Below, piece after piece: positions 1 through 6,130 of a stretch of DNA of 7,603 bases; position 1 is the first letter of the stretch, and the number at the start of each line of letters is the position of its first letter. This DNA is from Acidimicrobiia bacterium (GTDB lineage Bacteria > Actinomycetota > Acidimicrobiia > Acidimicrobiales > Poriferisodalaceae). The position numbers and the translations under genes were made by a program. The stretch lies in the NCBI GenBank assembly GCA_026983855.1, contig JALSTE010000718.1, forward strand, positions 1 to 7,603, written 5' to 3'. The notes beneath the pieces were generated by a model. It searched no databases and was not told the origin of the DNA. It worked only from the letters and a program-made list of their open reading frames with translations.

Positions 1-61
1 TGGCGAAATAGACGCCGATCCCGAGGGCCACCGTGGTGAATGAACTCAGGATGTCGAGCAT
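1..61 (-). CDS. Probable sugar ABC transporter permease, N-terminal fragment (runs off the left edge)
   Basis: Only the first 20 codons are present, reading MLDILSSFTTVALGIGVYFA from an ATG at 61-59. A purine-rich Shine-Dalgarno (GGGGGAA) lies about 4 bases upstream. The peptide is hydrophobic and looks like the start of a first transmembrane helix. It lies 128 bases downstream of, and in the same direction as, an alpha-glucoside-type binding lipoprotein, which is the usual place for the first inner-membrane permease (AglF/MalF type) of a CUT1-family sugar importer. Membrane location is read from the sequence; the permease role rests on context. No family motif, such as the EAA loop, is visible in so short a piece. 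It could instead be another small membrane protein. Confidence 0.65.
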   Translation of the reverse strand, partial: MLDILSSFTTVALGIGVYFA

Positions 62-120
62 TGGGTTCCCCCGTGTTCGCCGGCCCCTCGGGACCCGACG
101 GTGAGTCTATTCAGAGCCCC

Positions 121-150
121 GGGGGGCGGCCGATGATTCGGCCGCCCCCC
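121..150 (-). promoter_or_regulatory. Intercistronic hairpin between binding-protein and permease genes
   Basis: Perfect inverted repeat with 13-base arms (121-133 and 138-150) and a 4-base loop. The stem is almost all G/C, so the RNA structure would be very stable. It lies 39 bases after the binding-protein stop and 59 bases before the permease start, in the transcribed direction of both. No T-run follows on the minus strand, so it is not a textbook intrinsic terminator. By analogy with malE-malF-type intergenic structures, it may stabilise the upstream message or partially terminate transcription, so that the binding protein outnumbers the permeases. That role is inference. Confidence 0.7.
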
Positions 151-189
151 CGGATGGCACGGTTCGCGTGCGTCCCCCGTGGGGTGGGG

Positions 190-1527
190 TCAGCTCTGGG
201 GCCAGCTCTCCTCGATGGAGGTAAGCACGTCCTCGATGGGCTTGTCACTGCCCAGCCAGGAGGTCATCTCCGTCCAGAAGGTTCCGGCGCCGACGGCGGC
301 GGGCATCATGTCCGATCCGTCGAAGCGGAACACGTCGGAGGACTGCAGCAGGTTGGCGAAGGTCTGCTCCAGTGGATCGGTGATGATCGTGGGATCCATG
401 CCCTTGTTCGGGGACAGCCAGTTGCCGGCCGCGGCCCGGCTGTTGGCGTACTCGGCGCTGGTCAGGTACTCCGCCACGGCCCTCACCTCGGGACGGTCGT
501 TGAACATGGCGATGACCTCACCGCCGCCCAGCATCACCTTCGGGTCACCGGGGTTGACGGTGGGAAGGTAGAAGGCGTTCACGTCCCCGTCGGGGCCCTT
601 GGTGGTGCCGTCGGGGAACTGGTTCCCGTAGAAGCTGGCCTGACGGTGCATGAAGCACGACCCGTCCAGGATGCACAGCCCGGCGTCCTGGAACGAGGTG
701 GTGGCGATGGAACGGGATCCGCCCTTGATGTAGTCGTCGTTCTTGAGGATCTTGCCGACCTGGTTGACGGCGTCCAGGACCTTGGGGTCGTTGAACGGAA
801 TCTCGTGGTTCACCCACTGGTCGTAGACGTCGGGCCCCTCGAAGCGGAGCATGGCGTCCTCGACCCAGTCGGTGGCGGGCCATCCGGTGGCCCCGCCGGA
901 TTCGATACCCACGCCCCAGGGGGTGTTGCCGTCGGCGACCATCTTGTCGGACAGGTCGATCAGCTCCTGCCAGGTGGTGGGAACCTCGTATCCGAACTCG
1001 GCGAACTTGGCCGGGCTGTACCACACGAGGCTCTTGATGTTGGTACCGAACGGGGGAGCGTAGAACGTCCCGTCCACGGTTCCGAGCTCGACCCAGCCGG
1101 AGATGTCGTTCTGGGCGACGGTGTCCTTGAGGTTGTCGAGGGGCACCACCTTGCCGGTGGCGACGAGGTCTCGCAGCAGACCGGGCTGGGGGATGAAGGC
1201 CAGATCGGGGGCGTTTCCGCCCTCGACCCTAACCCGGATCTGGGTCTCGAACTCCGACGAGGGCTCGTGGACTATGTCGATTCCGGTGCGGTCCTCAAAT
1301 GGTTTCCAGGCGGCCTCGAGGCGTTCGGCCTCGACGTCGCGGATGGAGCTGAAGATGCGGACGGTGGTACCGCTCATGTCGGTGCCACCACCGTCACCGC
1401 CACCGCTCTCGGCGGCGGCAGTGGTGCTACTGCTGTTGTCACCGCCGCTGTCGCCGCAGGCCGCGGCCAACATTGCGAATGCCAGAAGGGCAATGAAGAT
1501 TGCCTTCCAGCGAGATCGTGAACCCAT
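190..1527 (-). CDS. Sugar ABC transporter substrate-binding lipoprotein (alpha-glucoside type, UgpB/AglE family)
   Basis: Extracellular solute-binding protein of 445 aa that would capture an oligosaccharide, probably an alpha-glucoside, for a CUT1 ABC importer. The N-terminus has a basic start (MGSRSRWK), a hydrophobic segment (about 9-23) and a lipobox LAAAC with Cys24 as the lipidation site. A Ser/Gly/Asp-rich linker follows to about residue 52, then the mature domain begins near TTVRIFSSIRDVEAERLEAA. Motifs such as GNAPDLAFIPQPG and the length agree with family 1 solute-binding proteins (COG1653). The ATG at 1527 is preceded by GGGGAGGGA at good spacing. A LacI-type operator lies 114 bases upstream and a probable permease gene lies downstream. 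A GH13 glucosidase and a LacI gene just upstream support an alpha-glucoside substrate. The exact sugar (maltose, trehalose, sucrose or other) cannot be read from the sequence. The family call is firm; the aglE-like assignment is moderate. Confidence 0.92.
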   Translation of the reverse strand: MGSRSRWKAIFIALLAFAMLAAACGDSGGDNSSSTTAAAESGGGDGGGTDMSGTTVRIFSSIRDVEAERLEAAWKPFEDRTGIDIVHEPSSEFETQIRVRVEGGNAPDLAFIPQPGLLRDLVATGKVVPLDNLKDTVAQNDISGWVELGTVDGTFYAPPFGTNIKSLVWYSPAKFAEFGYEVPTTWQELIDLSDKMVADGNTPWGVGIESGGATGWPATDWVEDAMLRFEGPDVYDQWVNHEIPFNDPKVLDAVNQVGKILKNDDYIKGGSRSIATTSFQDAGLCILDGSCFMHRQASFYGNQFPDGTTKGPDGDVNAFYLPTVNPGDPKVMLGGGEVIAMFNDRPEVRAVAEYLTSAEYANSRAAAGNWLSPNKGMDPTIITDPLEQTFANLLQSSDVFRFDGSDMMPAAVGAGTFWTEMTSWLGSDKPIEDVLTSIEESWPQS

Positions 1528-1641
1528 TTCGTCCCTCCCCGGATGATGGATATTGGACCGGGAGCCGTCGGGCGGTCATCTCGGCCGGAGAGCCCTGGGC
1601 GGCCACACGACCGGACCCGGCGACGTGACCGGGTCGGAACG

Positions 1642-1657
1642 ATGTAAGCGTTTACAT
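1642..1657. promoter_or_regulatory. LacI-family operator upstream of the binding-protein gene
   Basis: ATGTAAGCGTTTACAT is a 16-base near-perfect palindrome centred on CG; only one symmetric pair is broken. It fits the general LacI/GalR operator pattern and also every position of the B. subtilis cre consensus WTGNNARCGNWWWCAW. It lies 114 bases before the binding-protein start and 41 bases beyond the lacI stop. A related palindrome precedes the GH13 gene at 4430-4441. The likely binder is the LacI protein encoded next door, which would repress transport genes when no sugar is present. No good -35/-10 pair is visible, so the exact overlap with the promoter is unknown. Confidence 0.82.
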
Positions 1658-1659
1658 GA

Positions 1660-1673
1660 CTCCTGGGCAGGAG
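1660..1673. repeat. Short palindrome abutting the operator, downstream of lacI
   Basis: CTCCTGGGCAGGAG has perfect 6-base arms around a 2-base centre and starts two bases after the LacI operator. It sits between the lacI stop (1698) and the operator. It could be a second protein-binding site or a weak hairpin at the end of the lacI message. The 2-base centre is tight for an RNA loop, and no T-run follows on the minus strand, so a strong terminator is unlikely. Confidence 0.4.
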
Positions 1674-1697
1674 GTTAGTCCGGGGTGGGGTGAGGGG

Positions 1698-2747
1698 TCA
1701 ACCGCTGGAGAGGTGACCCCGGCGGGGCGGAGCGGTGGATGTCCTCACGACCAACTCGACCGCCGACTCCTCATGGGTGGGGGTGAGGTCGGGGTTCTCG
1801 AGTCGGTCGATGAGCATGGAGGCGGCCCGGGCCCCCATGGCCCGCACCTCCTGCCGCATGGTGGTCAGGCCGGCGGCGGAGGCCACCTCATGGTCGTCGA
1901 AGCCCAGGATCGACACGTCCCCGGGGACGGAGACGGAGTGCTCTCGGCAGGCCTGCATGGCGCCCAGGGCCATGAGGTCGGAGAGGCAGAAGACGGCCGT
2001 GGGCGGGTTCTCACCGGCCAGGAGGATGGCCATGGCCTCGGCCCCGCCCTCGAGCTCGAACCGTCCGTCAACGATGAGGCTGGGGTCGGGATCGTTCCCG
2101 GCCACGGTCATGGCTCGGCGAAAGCCCTGCTCCCGGAGACCGGGTACCGGTGAGGCGTTCTGGGTGGGGGATGTCATCAGGGCGATCCGGTGGTGGCCGA
2201 GATCGAGGAGATGCCGGGTGGCCCGTTGGGCGGCGTCCTCATCGGGTATGGCCACGCCGGAGTGGCCCTCCAGAAGTTCACCGATGGTGACGACCGGAAG
2301 GGGGAGTTCGGGCGTGGGAGCTCGGTCGGTGGTGCGATGATAGAGATCGATGGTCAGGACACCGTCGACCCGGGGTTCGAGGGCCGCCACCGTCTCCAGG
2401 AAGTGGTCGCCGTCGGAGGCCACACCCGAGGCGGTGATCAACAGGTCGTAGCCCCGCTGGGAGAGAACCTCCTCGATCCCGGCCAGGGCCTCGCCGGTGT
2501 GCCAGGTGCCGAAGAACGGGGCCACCAGGGCGATGGTCATGGTGCGGCCCGACGCCAGGCGAGCGGCGCTGGGGTCGGCCTGATAGCGGAGGCGGGCGGC
2601 GGTGTCCACGACCCGGAGGCGGGTCGAGTCGGCCACGCTGGGCAGCCCCCGGAGGGCCCTGCTCACGGTGGCGACCGAGACCCCGGCCTCGCGGGCCACG
2701 TCGTCGATGGTCGCCTTCCTCCGGCGGGGTCGGGCCCTGGGTGCCAT
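1698..2747 (-). CDS. LacI-family transcriptional regulator, probable local repressor of the alpha-glucoside locus
   Basis: A 349-aa DNA-binding repressor. The N-terminal helix-turn-helix is clear: ATIDDVAREAGVSVATVSRAL at about residues 12-32, then a hinge region ending ARLASGRT. The periplasmic-binding-protein-like effector domain follows from about residue 70 (TIALVAPFFG) and includes the typical late motifs GDVSILGFDDHEVA and LTTMRQEV. The ATG at 2747 is chosen because it leads directly into the helix-turn-helix and overlaps the GH13 stop as TGATG. No purine-rich Shine-Dalgarno precedes it (upstream reads ACCCGGACCTG), so translation is probably coupled to the glucosidase. Two similar palindromes, ahead of GH13 and ahead of the binding protein, are its likely operators; it would therefore regulate its own transcription unit. 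The inducer is presumably an alpha-glucoside, which is inferred from context. Confidence 0.95.
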   Translation of the reverse strand: MAPRARPRRRKATIDDVAREAGVSVATVSRALRGLPSVADSTRLRVVDTAARLRYQADPSAARLASGRTMTIALVAPFFGTWHTGEALAGIEEVLSQRGYDLLITASGVASDGDHFLETVAALEPRVDGVLTIDLYHRTTDRAPTPELPLPVVTIGELLEGHSGVAIPDEDAAQRATRHLLDLGHHRIALMTSPTQNASPVPGLREQGFRRAMTVAGNDPDPSLIVDGRFELEGGAEAMAILLAGENPPTAVFCLSDLMALGAMQACREHSVSVPGDVSILGFDDHEVASAAGLTTMRQEVRAMGARAASMLIDRLENPDLTPTHEESAVELVVRTSTAPPRRGHLSSG

Positions 2748-4351
2748 CAGGTCCGGGTGAGTATCAGGCAGGTCTCTCGGGTCACGACCAGAGATTGTGC
2801 CGCAGCCGACCGGCATGATCCGCATCGGCTGTCGAAGGAGACCGTCCACGGTCCGTCCGGGAGACGGACCTCTCGGGGCTCGGGGGCCATGTTCAGGACC
2901 ATGAGGGCCCGGGGTCGCAGGCCCAGGACCACCTCTGTGGCGGAGTCCGGCCACCGAAGTGGCTCCTCCCACAGGGCGGGCGTGCGGTGCCGGAACGCAA
3001 TCAGGTCACGGTAGAGGTTGAGCATCGAGTCCGGATCGTCCGACTGACCCGCGACCGTCAGGTGGGCGGGGCGGTCCTGGGAGGGCAGCCAGGTCCGGTC
3101 GGCGGGGCTGAATCCGTTGGTCGGGCCGTCGGTCCAGGGCATGTGGGTGCGGCAACCATCCCTTCCCGCCTCGGGGCTTCCCGGGTTGCGCACGGCCAGG
3201 GGGTCGGTGGCCCGTCCCTCCTCGATCCGTCCGTCGGGCAGGCCGAGTTCCTCACCCTGGTAGATGAACGGGGTCCCTCCCAACCCCATGGTGAGGGTGG
3301 CCAGGGCGAAAGCCCTCCGGGCCCCCCGCTCCCCGCCACCGAAACGGGTGACGGCCCGGGGGCGATCGTGGCAGCTCAGCACCCAGCTCACGCCGGTGGG
3401 GGCGAGGGGCTGGAGTCCGGTCACGGCCTGCCTCCAGGACTCCACGTCCCATGGGAGGTAGGTGGACTCCAGAAAGAAGATCTCGTGAAGGCCGTCGCCA
3501 CCGGCCACGTAGCGGGACGCCCGTTTCTGATCGGAGACGCCGATCTCACCGATGAGGATTATGTCCCTGGACCTCAGGAGCTGGTTCCAGCCCCGGAAGA
3601 TCTCGATGTTGGCGTCCTGGTCGAGGTCGTGGTCGTGGTCGTAGGACTCGAAGATCTCGACCGGACCCATGTCGGGGGTGAGGGGTCGGGAAAGCGAGTT
3701 GTCCCGTCTCAGGGGGTCCTTGACCAGGCCGTGGGCCACGTCGATCCGAAAGCCGTCGACACCCCGGTCGGCCCAGAACAGGAGTATCCGGTCGAACTCG
3801 GCCACCACGTCGGGATTGGACCAGTTCAGATCGGGCTGTTCGGGGAGGAAGAGGTGGCAGTAGTACTGGCCCGAGCCCGGTTCGAGGGTCCAGGCGGGCC
3901 CGCCGAAGTGGGAGACCCAGTTGTTGGGCGGGCCACCGTCAGGGGCCGGGTCCTCCCAGATGTAGTAGTCGCGGCAGTCACCCCGGGGGTTGGCCAGGGC
4001 GTCCCGGAACCAGGGATGTTCGGCGCTGGTGTGGTTGGGGACCAGGTCGACCACCACCCGCAGACCGCGCCGGTGGGCCTCGGCCGTCAGTCGGTCGAAA
4101 TCGTCGAGGGTTCCGTGGGCGGGATCCACGGCGCAGTAGTCGCTGATGTCGTAGCCGTGATCGAATCCCGGGGTGGGGTAGAAGGGAGTGAGCCACACCA
4201 CGTCCACGCCGAGTCCCACCAGGTGGTCCAGATGGTCGGTGACGCCGGCGAGGTCGCCGATCCCGTCACCGGAGTGGTCGGCGAAGGAGCGGACGTAGAT
4301 CTCGTAGCCGACGGCTCCGGTCCACCATTCTCCTCCGGTACCTGACACCAT
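2747..4351 (-). CDS. GH13 alpha-glucosidase (oligo-1,6-glucosidase/alpha-glucosidase group)
   Basis: A cytoplasmic exo-acting alpha-glucosidase of 534 aa with no signal peptide, which would hydrolyse the imported alpha-glucoside to glucose. GH13 motifs occur in order: region I DLVPNH (Asp102-His107), QPDLNW (172-177, typical of the oligo-1,6-glucosidase group), region II GFRIDVAH with nucleophile Asp204, region III LIGEIG with acid/base Glu269, region IV CHDRPR with His328-Asp329, and later GTPFIYQGEELG. Val205 follows the nucleophile; in known enzymes Val there goes with alpha-1,6 activity and Thr/Ala with alpha-1,4, but this is only a hint. Cys327 replaces the usual Asn before His-Asp. The length is normal for the family. 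The ATG at 4351 directly abuts AAAGGGGA; the next codon, GTG at 4348, is better spaced and may be the true start. The TGA overlaps the lacI ATG by one base, so the two genes form one operon. Confidence 0.94.
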   Translation of the reverse strand: MVSGTGGEWWTGAVGYEIYVRSFADHSGDGIGDLAGVTDHLDHLVGLGVDVVWLTPFYPTPGFDHGYDISDYCAVDPAHGTLDDFDRLTAEAHRRGLRVVVDLVPNHTSAEHPWFRDALANPRGDCRDYYIWEDPAPDGGPPNNWVSHFGGPAWTLEPGSGQYYCHLFLPEQPDLNWSNPDVVAEFDRILLFWADRGVDGFRIDVAHGLVKDPLRRDNSLSRPLTPDMGPVEIFESYDHDHDLDQDANIEIFRGWNQLLRSRDIILIGEIGVSDQKRASRYVAGGDGLHEIFFLESTYLPWDVESWRQAVTGLQPLAPTGVSWVLSCHDRPRAVTRFGGGERGARRAFALATLTMGLGGTPFIYQGEELGLPDGRIEEGRATDPLAVRNPGSPEAGRDGCRTHMPWTDGPTNGFSPADRTWLPSQDRPAHLTVAGQSDDPDSMLNLYRDLIAFRHRTPALWEEPLRWPDSATEVVLGLRPRALMVLNMAPEPREVRLPDGPWTVSFDSRCGSCRSAAAQSLVVTRETCLILTRT

Positions 4352-4353
4352 TC

Positions 4354-4410
4354 CCCTTTCTGGTCGCACCCTGTCCGGTTGCACCCTTTCTGGTCGCACC
4401 CTGTCCGGTC
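4354..4410 (-). repeat. 15-bp tandem repeats in the GH13 leader
   Basis: Two identical 26-base copies (4354-4379 and 4384-4409) with a 30-base period. They resolve into alternating 15-base units: CTTTCTGGTCGCACC (4356-4370), CTGTCCGGTTGCACC (4371-4385), the first again (4386-4400), then a decayed copy of the second from 4401. On the minus strand they form the leader just ahead of the glucosidase start, and the last copy supplies its AAAGGGG Shine-Dalgarno. The unit length is a multiple of three and there is no stop codon. If read in the GH13 frame the repeats would encode RVRPE-RVQPD-RVRPE, containing GTG codons. Confidence 0.85.
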
Positions 4411-4429
4411 GGCGCCGGGAGCTGGGTGT

Positions 4430-4441
4430 GTAAGCGCTTAC
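4430..4441. promoter_or_regulatory. LacI-family operator upstream of the GH13-lacI operon
   Basis: GTAAGCGCTTAC is a perfect 12-base palindrome with the same GTAAGCG core and TTAC half as the operator at 1642-1657. It lies 78 bases before the GH13 start codon and 189 bases before the divergent GntR start. The neighbouring LacI protein is the likely binder, giving negative autoregulation of glucosidase and repressor. No convincing -35/-10 pair was found near it. Confidence 0.8.
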
Positions 4442-4520
4442 GGGAACCGGCCCGACCCTATCGCCTGTCCAGTCCGGTGGGGTTCCCGATCGCCGGTCGC
4501 CCGGACCCCGGGGGGTGAAA

Positions 4521-4538
4521 CCGAGGAGGCGACCTCGG
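4521..4538. repeat. Inverted repeat in the divergent intergenic region
   Basis: CCGAGG and CCTCGG (4521-4526 and 4533-4538) are perfect 6-base arms around a 6-base centre. The repeat lies between the GH13 operator and the GntR promoter region. It could be a regulator site, but in such GC-rich DNA a 6-base dyad can easily be chance. Confidence 0.3.
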
Positions 4539-4555
4539 CGGGAGCCCCCGACGAA

Positions 4556-4581
4556 TTGAAAAGTCCGGATGTACGTATACT
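4556..4581 (+). promoter_or_regulatory. Possible promoter of the GntR gene
   Basis: This is an unusually AT-rich island in a GC-rich intergenic region. TATACT at 4576-4581 is a good -10 match, and TTGAAA at 4556-4561 resembles a -35. The spacing between them is only 14 bases, shorter than the usual 16-18, so either the -35 is not this one or the promoter is weak or activator-dependent. A start of transcription near 4588 would leave a leader of about 43 bases. The enclosed GTACGTATAC is also a partial dyad that a regulator could use. Confidence 0.35.
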
Positions 4582-4582
4582 T

Positions 4583-4609
4583 GGTGGTTGCCACCGGCGG
4601 ACGGTGGCA
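4583..4609 (+). promoter_or_regulatory. Overlapping inverted repeats in the GntR leader (possible autoregulatory operator or RNA switch)
   Basis: Two mutually exclusive dyads share one segment. GGTGG-TTG-CCACC occupies 4583-4595. TGCCACCG-GCGGA-CGGTGGCA (8-base perfect arms) occupies 4589-4609. They lie just downstream of the probable -10 and 21 bases before the GntR start codon. GntR regulators commonly bind dyads near their own promoters, so this is a candidate operator for the GntR protein; alternative RNA hairpins are the other reading. Confidence 0.5.
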
Positions 4610-4630
4610 CCCCGGGTCCGGAGGCTCACC

Positions 4631-5419
4631 ATGTCGCCTGCTTCCCCGATGTCCCCGCTGGACCGTACCGACCCCATGCCACTGTGGGCCCAGATCGAGG
4701 CCGACCTGCGTCGTCGGCTGGAGGCGGGGGAGTTCGGGGAGGGTTTCCCCACCGACTCCGAGCTGATCGGCGAATACGGGGTGAGTCGGCACACGGTCCG
4801 CGAAGCGGTACGCCGCCTGAACCGCAGCGGGTTGCTGAGGCGGGAGCGGGGACGGCGCACCACCGTCAACAAGGCCGAGTTCGAGCAGTCGCTGGGCACC
4901 CTGTACAGCCTCTTCCAGACCGTGGAGTCCTCGGGGGTGGAACAGCGCAGCGACCTCGTGCGGCTGGAGGTGGTCACGGACCCGGCGGCCGCCGGGCGTC
5001 TGGAACTGGCTCCCGACAGCCCACTGGTGCTCCTGGAGAGGGTCCGGTGGGCGGCGGCCGAGCCCCTGGCCATCGACCGGGCCTGGCTCCCCCGGGAGGT
5101 GGGGGAACCCCTGATGGGGTCGGACTTCACCCGGGCCTCCCTCTACGACCGTCTGGGCGAGGTCGGTTCGCCGGTTCCCAATCACGGATGGGAGAGGCTG
5201 ACCCCGGTGGTTCCGCCGCCGGGGGACGCGGTGCTGCTAGGTCTGGAACCGGGCGAGGCGGCCTTCTCCCTGGAACGGCTGGGCCGTAGTGGCCACAGGG
5301 CGGTGGAGTGGCGGACCACCACAATCAGGGGCGATCGCTACCGCTTCGTCACCGAGTGGGTGGCCGGTCACCGGTCGGCCCTGAGGCCCACCGCCGGTGC
5401 CGATCCGGCCCGGGGATGA
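4631..5419 (+). CDS. GntR-family transcriptional regulator, HutC-type with UTRA domain
   Basis: A 262-aa regulator. The N-terminal winged helix-turn-helix spans about residues 15-80 and includes FPTDSELIGEYGVSRHTVREAVRRL and then GLLRRERGRRTTV (the wing). The rest matches the layout of a UTRA small-molecule-binding domain: LERVRWAAAEPLAIDRAWLP near 135-154 and a late segment around TTTIRGDRYRFVTEW. The ATG at 4631 has GGAGG six bases upstream and leads into the standard PLWAQIEADLRRRLEAGEF start of this family, so the start is secure. It is divergent from the GH13-lacI operon, with 279 bases between the starts, and its 3' end faces the carbonic anhydrase gene. UTRA regulators often sense sugars, sugar phosphates or amino-acid-related metabolites. 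The ligand and targets here are unknown; it may regulate only itself, the glucosidase operon, or genes outside the window. Confidence 0.92.
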   Translation: MSPASPMSPLDRTDPMPLWAQIEADLRRRLEAGEFGEGFPTDSELIGEYGVSRHTVREAVRRLNRSGLLRRERGRRTTVNKAEFEQSLGTLYSLFQTVESSGVEQRSDLVRLEVVTDPAAAGRLELAPDSPLVLLERVRWAAAEPLAIDRAWLPREVGEPLMGSDFTRASLYDRLGEVGSPVPNHGWERLTPVVPPPGDAVLLGLEPGEAAFSLERLGRSGHRAVEWRTTTIRGDRYRFVTEWVAGHRSALRPTAGADPARG

Positions 5420-5500
5420 CTCCCGGTCGCCGGTTCAGTGGGTTGGGCCGATCCCCGGCCCCGGTCCACGGCGGGGACTCGTCCCTTCCCCGAGGGACCG

Positions 5501-6052
5501 TCATGGGCCCTCGGTCGGGAACCCGATCTCGGTCAGGCGGGCGCTGACGACATCGAAGACCACACCCTTGAGGATCACCCGTCCCGACCGGATCGCCCCG
5601 CCGGCGGGTCCCCGGTGGGACCTGAGAGCCTCCATGGAGGCCACGACGTTGATCCTGACCGCCTCGTCGAGACTCGAGGGGCGGCGGCCCGACAGGGCCC
5701 GGGCGATGGGTTCCACCACCGGGGCCAGGTTCGGATCACGGTTCCCCCCGAAGGTGGCCCTGACCGCACCGCAGTCACTGTGGCCGAGAACCACGATCAG
5801 GGGGACGGCAAGTTCGGAGGTGGCGAAGTCGAGGCTGGCCAGGACCATGGGTCCGACGGTGTTCCCGGCCACCCGCACGGTGAACAATGACCCCGGCGCC
5901 TGGGCGAACAGGGCCGTGGGCGGCACCCGGGCGTCGGCGCAACCCAGGATGGCCGCTCGCGGCCGTTGAGCCGGCTGGGGAGGGAAGGCCCAGCGGCGGG
6001 CCGAGTGGGCGATCTCCAGTTCACCCCAGATCCGCTCACCTGGTCCGGTCAT
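5501..6052 (-). CDS. Beta-class carbonic anhydrase
   Basis: A 183-aa cytoplasmic zinc enzyme interconverting CO2 and bicarbonate. The diagnostic motifs are CADARV (zinc ligand Cys38, with the Asp40-Arg42 dyad) and HSDCGA (zinc ligands His91 and Cys94). FTVRVAGNTV (57-66) and the IVVLGH strand also fit. The C-terminal SGRVILKGVVFDVVSARLTEIG matches the usual final strand region, so the protein appears complete and all catalytic residues are present. The ATG at 6052 has GGGGGGA about 6 bases upstream. It converges on the GntR gene with 81 bases between the stops; no clear terminator with a T-run is visible there. It starts 209 bases after the sulfatase stop, so it is probably transcribed separately. 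It likely supplies bicarbonate for carboxylases or aids pH balance, a general housekeeping role with no evident link to the sugar locus. Confidence 0.93.
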   Translation of the reverse strand: MTGPGERIWGELEIAHSARRWAFPPQPAQRPRAAILGCADARVPPTALFAQAPGSLFTVRVAGNTVGPMVLASLDFATSELAVPLIVVLGHSDCGAVRATFGGNRDPNLAPVVEPIARALSGRRPSSLDEAVRINVVASMEALRSHRGPAGGAIRSGRVILKGVVFDVVSARLTEIGFPTEGP

Positions 6053-6130
6053 CGATGATCCCCCCAGGATGCAGTCCCCACCGGGGCCACGTTAGCGGCC
6101 CCCCAGCGGTGGTCGGCGCCGGAGCCCGGT

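Noticed and set aside
40..1521. Long plus-strand open frame opposite the binding-protein gene
   Set aside because: It is a Gly/Val-rich mirror of the strongly supported lipoprotein gene and has no recognisable domain. Such antisense frames are expected in GC-rich DNA.
2748..2972. Upstream starts that would lengthen LacI by up to 75 residues
   Set aside because: The extra residues are the glucosidase C-terminus in another frame. The ATG at 2747 gives the standard LacI N-terminus and the TGATG overlap.
2987..4345. Long plus-strand open frame opposite GH13
   Set aside because: Low-complexity Gly/Val/Pro composition and no motif, whereas the minus strand holds all GH13 catalytic motifs.
4352..5185. 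Extension of GH13 upstream through the GntR gene as one 812-residue protein
   Set aside because: The frame is merely open. GH13 homology begins just after 4351, and the upstream part is antisense to the well-supported GntR gene.
5420..5500. Bidirectional terminator between the converging GntR and carbonic anhydrase genes
   Set aside because: Only short imperfect GC dyads (for example GGGAC-TC-GTCCC near 5475) without T-runs on either strand; not enough to call.
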